NCBI GenBank assembly: GCA_018266795.1
Contig: JAFDZV010000044.1
Coordinates: forward strand, 19,907-83,906
From: Bacteroidota bacterium
Lineage (GTDB): Bacteria > Bacteroidota > Ignavibacteria > OLB7
Direction of reading: 5' to 3'
DNA: 64,000 bases
Part shown: piece after piece, positions 44,127 through 52,815 of the stretch
Position numbering within the stretch: position 1 is the stretch's first letter
How the letters are laid out: each line of letters opens with the position of its first letter
Notes under the pieces: model-generated
Seen by the model: the letters and a program-made list of their open reading frames with translations, nothing else
Databases searched by the model: none
What the model was told of the DNA's origin: nothing
Position numbers and translations under genes: made by a program

Positions 44127-45263
44127 TTACGACACTCCGCCATGCGCAGCCACACGGACGGATTGCGCCACGTACTCCGCCTCCTCGTTGCTCAACTCCG
44201 GGAACATCGGAAGGCTCACCACCTCGCGCGCCGCACGCTCCGTCGCATCCATCGAGGAGTAGAGAGCCAGACGATTGTGATAGGCAGGCTGCATGTGGAC
44301 CGGCATTGGATAATGAACCAGCGTCCCCACACCGGCGGAACGCAGAACCTCGCGGAACTCATCGCGACGCGGTGTGCGGACCACGTACTGATGATAGACA
44401 TGTTCGGCACCATCGGCGGAGAAGGGGAGATCGAGCGCCGAACCGGCAAGCCGTTGATTGTAGGTGTCGGCGATGGCACGGCGGCGGGCATTCTCATCGT
44501 GCAGGTGCGGAAGCTTCACGCGCAGAATCGCGGCCTGAAGCTCATCCAGCCGGGAGTTCATTCCGGGCACGCTGCTCACATACCGTTCGCGCCAGCCGTA
44601 CTCGCGAAGCAGGCGCACACGCTCCGGCACGGCAGCGTTGGCGGTGGCAACCGCACCGCCGTCGCCAAGCGCTCCGAGATTCTTCGTTGGATAGAAACTG
44701 AACGCCGCGGCATCCCCCCACGTTCCGGCCATGCGCCCGTTCAGCGCGGCGCCATGGGCCTGCGCGCAGTCCTCCACCACATGCAGATCGTAACGCCCGG
44801 CAAGCTCCATGATGGCGGGCATGTCCGCCATCTGGCCGTACAGATGCACCGGAACAATCGCGCTCACGCGAATCCCGCGCTCACGCGCCGCAACGATTAC
44901 CTCCCCGGCACAGGCCGGGCTCAACGTGTAGCGCGACGGGTCGATGTCCGCCAGCAGCGGAACGGCGCCGGCGCGCTCGATGGCGGCAACGGTTGCAACT
45001 GCCGTGTGCGAGACGGTGACAACCCCCTCCCCCGGCGCAACGCCGCAGGCACGCAGCGCGATCTCCAGCGCATCGGTGCCGCTGCCGACGCCCACAACGT
45101 GCTCAACTCCCAGCCAGGTGGCAAACTCGCGTTCGAACGCGCTCTCCTGCTCGCCGAGGATGTACCATCCCCCTTCCATCGCGCGCAACACGGCGGCGTC
45201 GATCAGGCTCCGATGCGCTCGATAGTTGGCGCCCGGGTTTGTCTGCGGTATAGAGAAGGACAT
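44127..45263 (-). CDS. DegT/DnrJ/EryC1/StrS sugar aminotransferase
   Basis: 378 residues, PLP-dependent. Transfers an amino group to a nucleotide-linked keto-sugar for amino-sugar synthesis in glycan precursors. Residues seen: GVGSGTDALEIAL, VHLYGQMADM, VVEDCAQAHGA and the PLP-binding K194 in SFYPTKNLGALGDGGAV. Same strand as the three glycosyltransferases, 24 bases from the GT8-like gene, so it probably supplies a dedicated donor for that group. Which keto-sugar is unknown. Confidence 0.93.
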   Translation of the reverse strand: MSFSIPQTNPGANYRAHRSLIDAAVLRAMEGGWYILGEQESAFEREFATWLGVEHVVGVGSGTDALEIALRACGVAPGEGVVTVSHTAVATVAAIERAGAVPLLADIDPSRYTLSPACAGEVIVAARERGIRVSAIVPVHLYGQMADMPAIMELAGRYDLHVVEDCAQAHGAALNGRMAGTWGDAAAFSFYPTKNLGALGDGGAVATANAAVPERVRLLREYGWRERYVSSVPGMNSRLDELQAAILRVKLPHLHDENARRRAIADTYNQRLAGSALDLPFSADGAEHVYHQYVVRTPRRDEFREVLRSAGVGTLVHYPMPVHMQPAYHNRLALYSSMDATERAAREVVSLPMFPELSNEEAEYVAQSVRVAAHGGVS

Positions 45264-45347
45264 GAACGAAGGGTCCCGAAGGTTGGGTTCGCCCGTATCG
45301 CACAGGCGAAACGCAAGATAGCCATTCCGGGCGGAGGTGGGATCGTC

Positions 45348-45761
45348 TCAGCAGGTTGTACGGACCGAACCGTTCAGCACGGGAACCGGGGCGCCGTTCA
45401 GGCTCGCGGGAAGGCGCGGCGAGCAGCAGAGACGGGAGAGCTTCTGGCGGTCGCGCTGCATCGCAGGGTCGTTGCGGAGGGAGTCCACTGTGGCGCGCAG
45501 CAGCGCTCGGGCGCGTTCTTCGGCAGGCTCCTGCATGCGGTAATGCATCCACTTCCCCTCGCGCCGCGATGCCACAATGCCGGCACGCCTGAGATACGCG
45601 AGATGCCGAGACACCTTCGGCTGGCTTTCGTCCAGTATCTCGGTGAAGAAACAGACGCAGATCTCCCCGTCGCTCATCAGGTTCAGCAGCCGAAGCCGCG
45701 TCCGATCGGCGAGTGCACGGAAGAAGAGTTCTATCGAGAATGTTGGGGTTGCCTTGCTCAT
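45348..45761 (-). CDS. arsR: ArsR-family arsenic-responsive repressor
   Basis: 137 residues. Winged helix-turn-helix repressor that leaves DNA when arsenite binds cysteines. HTH region ILDESQPKVSRHLAYLRRAG with RREGKWMHYR wing. The CVC pair (C35, C37 in GEICVCFF) is placed as in ArsR As(III) sites. Further Cys lie at CC (112-113) and the last residue. ATG 45761 is chosen; an open frame extends to 45815 across the operator palindrome. Divergent from arsI, so it probably controls both directions. Confidence 0.9.
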   Translation of the reverse strand: MSKATPTFSIELFFRALADRTRLRLLNLMSDGEICVCFFTEILDESQPKVSRHLAYLRRAGIVASRREGKWMHYRMQEPAEERARALLRATVDSLRNDPAMQRDRQKLSRLCCSPRLPASLNGAPVPVLNGSVRTTC

Positions 45762-45783
45762 GGGGAGAAAATATGGAGTTCGA

Positions 45784-45805
45784 CATATATGCTTTTGCAT
45801 ATATG
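45784..45805. promoter_or_regulatory. ArsR operator candidate (perfect palindrome)
   Basis: CATATATGC TTTT GCATATATG: perfect 9-bp arms (45784-45792, 45797-45805). It sits between divergent arsR and arsI and overlaps the TTTG element of the arsI promoter, so a bound repressor would block RNA polymerase. Confidence 0.75.
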
Positions 45806-45824
45806 AACGCTCCACCTATCTTTG
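45794..45824 (+). promoter_or_regulatory. Bacteroidota-type promoter of the arsI operon
   Basis: TTTG (45794-45797), a 19-base spacer, then TATCTTTG (45817-45824): an exact fit to TTTG-N19-TAnnTTTG. It lies 58 bases before the arsI ATG and overlaps the palindrome at 45784-45805. Confidence 0.75.
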
Positions 45825-45882
45825 CATCACATTCGCTTGGACGAATATGTAAAATGCTCGAATGAAACCCAAGGAGAGAACG

Positions 45883-46431
45883 ATGACGGCATTGCATTCG
45901 ATCCCTACGCTGAAGGCACATGTGGCATTGAACGTCCGCAACGTGGAGGAGAGCCTGGCGTTCTACCGCGCGATGTTCGCAACGGAGCCGGTGAAGGTCC
46001 GCACAGGATACGCCAAGTTCGACCTGGACAATCCGCCGCTCAACTTCACATTGAACGAGAACCGCGTGGACGGGCCGGGCGCACTCTCGCACATGGGAAT
46101 CCAGGTGGAATCCACCGCCGAGGTGCTTGCACTGCGCGACCTCTGGGCCGAGCGCGGCCTTTCCCCACGCGACGAAATGGCGACGACATGCTGCTACGCC
46201 GTTCAGAACAAGGCCTGGGTGTGCGATCCGGACGGCAACGAGTGGGAGGTGTTCACGGTGCTGAAGGATAATCTCCCCGAGGGAGCCGGCTACGATGCGT
46301 GCTGCGGCAGTTCCGATGCGAAGGCGGGCGCCGCCCCTTCCGATACGACGGCGGCGATCGCGGCTGCAGCAATTGCGGCAACCGAGACCGCTCCGCGCGC
46401 GGAAGCATGCTGCGCTCCCGGCTGCTGCTGA
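45883..46431 (+). CDS. arsI: ArsI-like C-As lyase (VOC dioxygenase) with Cys-rich tail
   Basis: 182 residues. Known ArsI enzymes are Fe(II) dioxygenases that demethylate trivalent methylarsenite. Here the VOC fold shows iron ligands H13, H70 and E122 (EWEVF). The vicinal cysteines C103-C104 in TTCCYAVQNK and K110 match the ArsI As(III)-binding loop. A C-terminal extension carries CC (140-141) and ends EACCAPGCC, probably extra thiolate sites. AAGGAGAG four bases before ATG 45883 fixes the start. First gene after the ArsR operator. CadI-like VOC proteins are the main alternative, but the vicinal Cys pair favours ArsI. Confidence 0.88.
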   Translation: MTALHSIPTLKAHVALNVRNVEESLAFYRAMFATEPVKVRTGYAKFDLDNPPLNFTLNENRVDGPGALSHMGIQVESTAEVLALRDLWAERGLSPRDEMATTCCYAVQNKAWVCDPDGNEWEVFTVLKDNLPEGAGYDACCGSSDAKAGAAPSDTTAAIAAAAIAATETAPRAEACCAPGCC

Positions 46432-46777
46432 GCGCAACTGCCAAGGGCAATGGATGTGAACGGCCGGCAAGGGGTGTTGCGAGGAGGCAGCCGCGGAGCG
46501 GATGCCGACGCGGCAACCTGTACCGGCCGGCATCATGGTCCGCTTGGCGGAACGACGCGCCCTGAGGAACAGATGGCCTTCGGCGCTGCCTTGCACTGCC
46601 ACGGCTTCGCTGCGCGAGGTCTGGCGAGGGCCACAGGTGTGTCCTTGCCGGCGGATGCCACGACGCAGTCGGGGTTGATGTTCCGCCAAGGACTGCCGCC
46701 GGGATCGGCGGTTGCAGGCATCAAGGCTGCGCCGGCCTCCGGCGACATGTTCTTCTCTCCACATACCGGGTGACCAG
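46432..46777. other. Gap between arsI and the aquaporin gene
   Basis: 346 bases with no recognised gene. The minus strand is open 46533-46784 with GC-rich third positions and product segments such as WRNINPDCVVASAGKD, but no ribosome binding site or family supports it. Confidence 0.35.
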
Positions 46778-47527
46778 ATGGCAATGACCAAGAGTACCGA
46801 TACGGACTCGTCCGGCTCCGGCCGGCGAGATGGGCCGCCCGCCGCGCGGCGGTTCGTCTCGGAGTTCATCGGCACGGCGATGCTCCTCGCCACGGTCGTG
46901 GGCTCGGGGATCATGGCGGAGAACCTCGCCGGCGGCAACGTGGCGATAGCGCTCCTGGCCAACACACTTGCAACCGGTGCCGGGTTGGTGGCCCTGATCA
47001 TCACGTTCGGACCGGTCTCCGGCGCGCACTTCAACCCGGCAGTCACGCTCGCCGCTTCGCTCACGGGTGCGGCCAGATGGCGAACCGTGCCGCTCTACGT
47101 TGCGGCGCAGATTGCCGGCGGCGTTTCGGGCGTTGTTGCGGCTCACGCCATGTTCGGCCTGCCGGCGCTCTTCGCGTCGCATCACGAACGCTCCGGCATT
47201 GCACAGCTCTTCAGCGAATTCGTGGCAACATTCGGGCTGGTGGCAGTGGTGATCTCCGTCTCGCGCAGACGGCCGGCCGCGGCTCCGTTCGCCGTGGGCG
47301 CCTACATAACCGCGGCCTACTGGTTCACCGCATCGACATCGTTCGCAAACCCCGCGGTCACGGTTGCGCGCGCCCTGAGCGACACCTTCGCCGGCATCCG
47401 CCCCGCGGATGCGCCCGGCTTCATCGTTGCGCAGGTGCTGGGTGCATGTGCAGCCGCAGCAATCTTCCACTGGCTTGTCCCGCAAACCCCGGAATCATCC
47501 CATCATTCAAACAGCGACGAATCATGA
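46778..47527 (+). CDS. MIP-family channel (AqpS-like, ars-linked)
   Basis: 249 residues. Six-helix aquaglyceroporin/MIP channel with both asparagine loops present: FNPAVT in the first and FANPAVTVAR in the second. A polar 25-residue N-terminus precedes helix 1 (FVSEFIGTAMLLATVVGSGI). In ars operons such channels let arsenite leave down its gradient once ArsC has made it. Its stop overlaps arsC (ATGA). The start ATG 46778 or 46784 is uncertain because the ribosome binding site is weak. Not an ArsB or Acr3 pump. Confidence 0.88.
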   Translation: MAMTKSTDTDSSGSGRRDGPPAARRFVSEFIGTAMLLATVVGSGIMAENLAGGNVAIALLANTLATGAGLVALIITFGPVSGAHFNPAVTLAASLTGAARWRTVPLYVAAQIAGGVSGVVAAHAMFGLPALFASHHERSGIAQLFSEFVATFGLVAVVISVSRRRPAAAPFAVGAYITAAYWFTASTSFANPAVTVARALSDTFAGIRPADAPGFIVAQVLGACAAAAIFHWLVPQTPESSHHSNSDES

Positions 47528-47949
47528 ATACCAGGAAACGCGTCCTGATTCTCTGCACAGGCAACTCCGCGCGCAGCCAGATGGCCGAAGGCCTGCTGCG
47601 GCACTATGCCGGCGACCGGTTCGAAGTCCACAGCGCAGGAACGCACCCGGGGATCGTGCGCCCGGAGGCGATCGCCGCGATGGCGGAGATCGGCATCGAC
47701 ATCAGCGGCCATCGGTCCAAGTCCGTCGAAGAATACACCGGCCAGCAGTTCGATCACGTGATCACCGTCTGCAGCAAGGCAAGCGAAAACTGCCCGGTGT
47801 TTCCCGGCGCAAACAGGTATGCATGGGACTTCGACGATCCCGCTGCCGTGACGGGAAGCGAGGAGGAGCGGCTGGCGGCGTTCAGAACAACGCGCGACGA
47901 AATTCTTCTCCGCCTTCGGCATTTCATCGCGCTGGAGAACAGGGAGTAA
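47524..47949 (+). CDS. arsC: Thioredoxin-type arsenate reductase ArsC
   Basis: 141 residues, low-molecular-weight phosphatase fold. Reduces arsenate to arsenite in the cytosol. P-loop CTGNSAR (C11-R17), and the redox pair C83 and C90 in TVCSKASENCPVF: the same spacing as the C10/C82/C89 triad of the thioredoxin-coupled pI258 enzyme. The AWDFDDPA segment gives the general acid. ATG 47524 overlaps the aquaporin stop, so the pair is translationally coupled. Last gene of the ars operon; the next gene is convergent. Confidence 0.95.
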   Translation: MNTRKRVLILCTGNSARSQMAEGLLRHYAGDRFEVHSAGTHPGIVRPEAIAAMAEIGIDISGHRSKSVEEYTGQQFDHVITVCSKASENCPVFPGANRYAWDFDDPAAVTGSEEERLAAFRTTRDEILLRLRHFIALENRE

Positions 47950-48157
47950 CGCGGCCTCTGAGCCGCCGGCAGATGGAGCGCCGTTCCCCGTTCGCCGGCT
48001 GGCAGGTATGACCCTTCACGCCGTTCGCACGCAGCGGTCATGTACGGGTAACGGCGGAATACCGAACGGCACGATGCCGGCATCACCTCTCCGGCCAGCC
48101 GGCGCCGATTCTTCGCGCAGACGAACACCGGAGCAGCACGACGGTGCCCACTACCCG

Positions 48158-48922
48158 TTACTGCGCCACGTAGCCGCCGTCAGCCAGCAGCGCATGGCCG
48201 GTAACGAACGACGATGCGGATGAGCTGAGCCACATCGTTGCCTCGGCGATCTCATCCACCGTGCCGAACCGCTTCATCGGATGCTGTTGTGCGATGTAGG
48301 AATACAGGTCGGATCCCTTGACGATCCCCGCCTCCTCCAGCATCGGCGTGTAGATGAACGCCGGGCAGACCGCATTCACACGGATTCCCTTCGTTGCATA
48401 CTCGATTGCGGCGGACTGTGTAAGCCCGATCACGCCATGCTTCGCCGCCACGTAGGCCGAGGCCGTAGCGTATCCCACCTCGCCGAGAATGGACGCCATG
48501 TTCACGATGGATCCGCCGCCGGAGGCAAGCATCTTCGGGATCTCGTACTTCATGCAGAGCCACACTCCGTTCAGGTTCACGTCGATCACCCGCCGCCAGG
48601 TTGCCTCCGGATAGTCCGCAGTTGTTGCCGGTGTTCCGGCGATGCCGGCATTGTTGCAGGCGAAATCCAGACGGCCATACAACTCGATCGTCCTGTTTAC
48701 CATCGCCTCCACATCCGCGGCATCGGCAACGTCGCAGTGCACATGAACTGCACGGCCCCCCTCGGCCGAAATGAGACGCTCGGTTTCGGTACTCCCTTCA
48801 TCGTCCACATCGGCAACAACAACGGCGGCGCCGCGGCGCGCATACGCAAGCGCGCACGCCCGGCCGATTCCCGAACTTGCGCCGGTCACGATTGCCACCC
48901 TGTTTTCGAACTCGCGTTCCAT
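48158..48922 (-). CDS. Short-chain dehydrogenase/reductase
   Basis: 254 residues, classical SDR. NAD(P) motif TGASSGIGRAC, NNAGIAG, catalytic Ser in NMASILGEVGY and Tyr/Lys in YVAAK, C-terminal SSFVTGHALLADGG. The DVDDEGS segment after the second strand favours NAD. Oxidises or reduces a small alcohol/ketone; substrate unknown. AAGGAAG near ATG 48922 supports the start. Convergent with arsC and 96 bases from ppsA. Confidence 0.9.
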   Translation of the reverse strand: MEREFENRVAIVTGASSGIGRACALAYARRGAAVVVADVDDEGSTETERLISAEGGRAVHVHCDVADAADVEAMVNRTIELYGRLDFACNNAGIAGTPATTADYPEATWRRVIDVNLNGVWLCMKYEIPKMLASGGGSIVNMASILGEVGYATASAYVAAKHGVIGLTQSAAIEYATKGIRVNAVCPAFIYTPMLEEAGIVKGSDLYSYIAQQHPMKRFGTVDEIAEATMWLSSSASSFVTGHALLADGGYVAQ

Positions 48923-49018
48923 CGGTCTTCCTTTCTATGATGATCTATTGATAGGTACGGTATCGGACTCGATCTGTCGTACAATCCGGCCGCGTCTCCG
49001 TTCGGCCGTCGATCCGCG

Positions 49019-51460
49019 TCAGTGTTGATCGCCCGGCAACGTCCCGGCCTCAGTCACCGCCGCCAATGCACCTTCGGCATCGGCAACAGTCCGCCGTGTC
49101 TTGATAACCGCATCCGGGTTCAGCGATATGGAGGTGATCCCCTGCTCCACCAGCCATGCGGCGAAGTCCGGATAGTCCGAGGGGGCCTGGCCGCAGATGC
49201 CGATCGGCTTCCCCAGCTTGCGGGCAACGGCGATGGCCTGCGCAATCATCGCGCGCACGGCATCATCGCGCTCGTCGAACAGATGCGCAACAGTGCCGGA
49301 GTCGCGATCGATGCCCAGCACGAGCTGTGTGAGATCGTTGGAGCCGATCGAATACCCGTCGAACACTCCAAGGAAGGCCTCGGCGTCCATCACGTTCGAC
49401 GGGAGCTCACACATCGCATAGATCTGCAATCCGCTCTCCCCCTGTCGCAGGCCGCGCGCCGTCATCTCGGCAACCACGCGTTTTGCTTCGGCCACCGTAC
49501 GGCAGAAGGGGATCATCACCTTCACATTGTACAGACCCATCACACTGCGCACCCGCAGGATCGCCGCGCACTCCAGGGCGAAGCCCTCCGCATAGCGCGG
49601 ATCGTAATACCGTGAGGCGCCGCGGAAGCCGAGCATCGGATTCTCCTCCGCCGGTTCGAACTCCGCACCACCCAGCAGCCGCGCATATTCATTCGTCTTG
49701 AAGTCGCTCATCCGCACAATCACGGGCTTCGGATAGAACGCCGCGGCGATGCGGCCAATCCCCTCGGCGAGCCGTTCTATGAAATATTCAGCCGGCTCCT
49801 CGCCGCCGATTCGCCGGGCAATCTCCGCCACGGCATCGCGATCCCGAAGGTTCGGGTAGCGCACGAGCGCCATCGGATGAATACCGATCTGGTTGGCGAT
49901 GATGAATTCCATTCGTGCAAGCCCGACACCGTCGTTCGGAAGCGCCGCATACGTGAACGCCCTTGCGGGATCGCCAACATTGAGCATCACATCGGTCTGG
50001 GTATGCGGCAGCGCCGATGCGTCGAGGCGCTCCACGGTGAACGGCACCTCGCCGGAATAGAGATGCCCCTCCGTTCCCTCGGCACACGATACCGTCACCA
50101 TCTGTCCGTCGGTTACGGCAGCGGTTGCATTCCCCGTTCCCACCAGGCACGGCAGGCCGAGTTCACGTGACACGATCGCGGCATGTGCGGTGCGGCCTCC
50201 CTCATCCGTGACGATTGCGGCCGCCCGCTTCATCACCGGCTCCCAGTCGGGATCGGTGATCCGCGCGATGATCACATCCCCGTTCGCGACCCTCGCGAGA
50301 TCGTGCACGTCGCGTATCACGCGCGCCGGCCCGCTTGCAATCTTCTCCCCCACTGCCTGGCCCGTGGCCAGCGGATCCGGCGGCGCGGCGGCAAGACGGT
50401 AGGCCTCGACCACGGCCGCAGCGGATCGGAAGGAATGCACCGTCTCCGGCCGGGCCTGAATGATGTACAGCGCGCCGCTCTCGCCATCCTTGGCCCACTC
50501 GATATCCATCGGCTGCGGATGGCCCGCGAGCGTTGAATAGTGTTCCTCGATACGGCACGCCCACCGCGCAAGAGTAAGCACCTCGTCATCGTTCAGCGAG
50601 AACAGGGTGCGCTCCTCCTGCGTGGTCGGGATAACCGCCGTGCCCGATGCGTCGGGCGAATATCCCATGCGCGCCTCCTTGGTTCCGCAGCGACGCCCAA
50701 CGATGGGCCGCGCATTCTCCAGCGTCGGCTTGAACACAACCCACTCGTCCGGGGTCACGCTCCCCTGTACCACCATCTCTCCCAGCCCCCACGCACCGCT
50801 CACCACTACGACGTTGCGGAAGCCGGATTCGGGATCGAGCGTGAAGATCACGCCGGCGGAGGCGAGATCGGAACGCACCATCGGCTGCACGCCCACCGAG
50901 AGCGCCACGGCCATATGGTCGAACCCATGCTCGACGCGATAGCTGATGGCGCGATCGGTGAAGAGCGAGGCATAACACTCGTGCACCGCACGCAGCAACG
51001 CGTCGCGGCCACGGACATTCAGGAACGTCTCGTGCTGTCCGGCAAAGGAGGCGCCGGGAAGATCCTCCGCGGTTGCGGAGGACCGAACGGCCAGACCGGG
51101 CTCCCGACCGAGACGCTGCACCAACCGGTCGTACGCATCCAGAACGGCGGCGGAGACGTCGCCCGGCAGCGGCGTCTCCAGCACAGCCCGCCGGGCGGCC
51201 AGCCCGCGGATCTCGAGATCCGCGAGATTGGATGTGTCCAGGCCGTTGAGAATCGCACGAAGGCGCATCTCGAGATCACCCTCGGCAAGCAGACGCCGAT
51301 ACGCTTCCGCCGTGGAAGCAAATCCATCCATGGTCCCGACGCCGGCCGATGAAAGCGTATTGAACAACTCGCCGAGCGAGGCATTCTTTCCGCCTACGGA
51401 CGCGACGTCGCTCATGGTAATGGCACCAAAGTCGCGCGTATACGATGCTGTCGCATGCAT
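49019..51460 (-). CDS. ppsA: Phosphoenolpyruvate synthase
   Basis: 813 residues. Makes PEP from pyruvate and ATP (AMP and phosphate released) for gluconeogenesis. N-terminal ATP-grasp part (VGGKNASLGELFNTLSSAGV, RSSATAEDLPGASFAGQ), the swivelling phosphohistidine in GGRTAHAAIVSRELG, and the C-terminal PEP-binding barrel (GICGQAPSDYPDFA, SISLNPDAV). The full three-domain order excludes PTS enzyme I. GGAG eight bases before ATG 51460 supports this start over ATG 51478. Sits between the ars/SDR genes and the sugar epimerase without overlap. Confidence 0.95.
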   Translation of the reverse strand: MHATASYTRDFGAITMSDVASVGGKNASLGELFNTLSSAGVGTMDGFASTAEAYRRLLAEGDLEMRLRAILNGLDTSNLADLEIRGLAARRAVLETPLPGDVSAAVLDAYDRLVQRLGREPGLAVRSSATAEDLPGASFAGQHETFLNVRGRDALLRAVHECYASLFTDRAISYRVEHGFDHMAVALSVGVQPMVRSDLASAGVIFTLDPESGFRNVVVVSGAWGLGEMVVQGSVTPDEWVVFKPTLENARPIVGRRCGTKEARMGYSPDASGTAVIPTTQEERTLFSLNDDEVLTLARWACRIEEHYSTLAGHPQPMDIEWAKDGESGALYIIQARPETVHSFRSAAAVVEAYRLAAAPPDPLATGQAVGEKIASGPARVIRDVHDLARVANGDVIIARITDPDWEPVMKRAAAIVTDEGGRTAHAAIVSRELGLPCLVGTGNATAAVTDGQMVTVSCAEGTEGHLYSGEVPFTVERLDASALPHTQTDVMLNVGDPARAFTYAALPNDGVGLARMEFIIANQIGIHPMALVRYPNLRDRDAVAEIARRIGGEEPAEYFIERLAEGIGRIAAAFYPKPVIVRMSDFKTNEYARLLGGAEFEPAEENPMLGFRGASRYYDPRYAEGFALECAAILRVRSVMGLYNVKVMIPFCRTVAEAKRVVAEMTARGLRQGESGLQIYAMCELPSNVMDAEAFLGVFDGYSIGSNDLTQLVLGIDRDSGTVAHLFDERDDAVRAMIAQAIAVARKLGKPIGICGQAPSDYPDFAAWLVEQGITSISLNPDAVIKTRRTVADAEGALAAVTEAGTLPGDQH

Positions 51461-51825
51461 TGCAGAACTCCATTGCAATGAGAGTTCCCCACACTCGGTG
51501 CGCAGGGCCTGCAGGCTCTGAAGCGCATCCCGGTTTCGATAGGAACTGCACGTCGGAAGTGACGGACCGCCGGCACCACGAACCGTTGCGGGCCATCGAA
51601 CGCCTCAACATTACGGCATCGCCCGAAGCACTACTATGATCTGGATCAGATTCGGTGGGAAGTTCGGCTCCGCGATGTTCTGCGACATCGACGGCGACGA
51701 TGCAGACCGGCAGGAATCGGGCGGAACCGCATGGTGACGAAAGAGGCCGCGAAGCTCCAACGATGCTTGGCGGCCCTCTTCTCCGACGGAAAGGTTATCG
51801 TGGCGATGATGCCGGGCGGTCTCCG
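51461..51825. other. Intergenic region upstream of ppsA
   Basis: No gene recognised in 365 bases. Contains the epimerase terminator hairpin 51741-51780; presumably also the ppsA promoter, but no TAnnTTTG match was found. Confidence 0.35.
51741..51780 (-). terminator. Terminator hairpin after the epimerase gene
   Basis: Arms AAGAGGCCGC (51741-51750) and GCGGCCCTCTT (51770-51780) pair with one bulge. On the minus strand the stem is followed by CTCTTTCG. Lies 45 bases beyond the epimerase stop. Confidence 0.55.
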
Positions 51826-52815
51826 CTACAGATAGTGCGCCAGGTGCTCCTGATAGAACGCGACCGTCCGTGCAATGCCGGCGGCAAGCGGCACGCGCGG
51901 CTCCCATCCAAGCTCCGCGCGAATGCGGGCGTCATCCGCATAGTAGTCGCCGATATCGATCGGCTTGCGCTCCGGTGGGAAGCTCCGGACGGAGTACTCG
52001 CCGCCGTTGTTCGCAACCACCACCAGTTCCGCAAGTTCCTTCAGGCTCACCGGACGGTCGCCGCCGAGATTGTAGACGCGGCCATGGGCCTCCTCCGATG
52101 CGGCCGCCAGAAGCAGTGCCTCCACGGCATCGTCCACATACGTGAAGTCGCGCAGTTGATCGCCATCCCACACCTCGAACGGCTTCCCCTCCACTGCCAG
52201 CCTGATCCAGATGCCGAGGAATGTCTGCCGCGCATCCTTCACGCGCATGCGCGGCCCATAGGTGTTGGTGAGCCTCAGCGCCGAGGCGCGAATGCCGTAG
52301 ACGTTGTTGTAGAGGATGTGATACCACTCCCCCGCCATCTTGTTGATTCCGTTCACATCCACCGGCCGGAGCAGGTGCGATTCGTCAACGGGGAGATAGT
52401 CCGGGCGGCCGTAGAGCTGGCGGGTACTGGCAAAGACGATGCGGATCCCGGGATTGTACCGCCGGCAGGTTTCGAGGATGGAGAGCTGCGCGCGACAGTT
52501 GATCTCCAGATCCGTGAAGGGATCGGACATGGAGTCCATGTGGCTGGTCTGCCCGGCAAGATTGAAGAGATAGTCGCACCCCTGCACAAGGAAGCGCATG
52601 CTGTGTTCGTCGCGCACATCGGAGATGTTGATGCTCACACGATCGCGTATCTCCCCGACGTTGAACAGGTTCCCGCCGTACTCCGGGATCAGGCTGTCCA
52701 CCAGCAGCACCTCGGCGCCGGCGCCGGCAAGTCTGGCGGCGAGATTCGATCCGATGAAGCCAAGCCCGCCGGTGACAAGCACGCGGGAGCCGTGGAAGCG
52801 ATCAGCTGAGGACAT
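51826..52815 (-). CDS. NAD-dependent nucleotide-sugar epimerase/dehydratase
   Basis: 329 residues, extended SDR. NAD motif TGGLGFIGSNLA, FASTRQLYGRPDYLPVDE, then RLTNTYGPRMRVKDARQTFL and RDFTYVDDAVEALLL: the pattern of sugar epimerase/dehydratases. Where these enzymes usually have Tyr-x-x-x-Lys, this one reads DVNGINKMAGEWYH, placing Asn at the Tyr position. Catalysis may use another residue, such as the nearby Tyr. Probably supplies an activated sugar for the adjacent glycan locus. Start ATG 52815. Confidence 0.85.
   Translation of the reverse strand: MSSADRFHGSRVLVTGGLGFIGSNLAARLAGAGAEVLLVDSLIPEYGGNLFNVGEIRDRVSINISDVRDEHSMRFLVQGCDYLFNLAGQTSHMDSMSDPFTDLEINCRAQLSILETCRRYNPGIRIVFASTRQLYGRPDYLPVDESHLLRPVDVNGINKMAGEWYHILYNNVYGIRASALRLTNTYGPRMRVKDARQTFLGIWIRLAVEGKPFEVWDGDQLRDFTYVDDAVEALLLAAASEEAHGRVYNLGGDRPVSLKELAELVVVANNGGEYSVRSFPPERKPIDIGDYYADDARIRAELGWEPRVPLAAGIARTVAFYQEHLAHYL

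Noticed and set aside
46533..46784. 83-codon minus-strand frame in the arsI-aquaporin gap
   Set aside because: Coding-like third positions but no ribosome binding site, no family, and it overlaps the aquaporin start.
45103..47064. 653-codon minus-strand open frame spanning arsR, arsI and the aquaporin gene
   Set aside because: Crosses three genes with clear family motifs and a promoter/operator; product lacks any domain.
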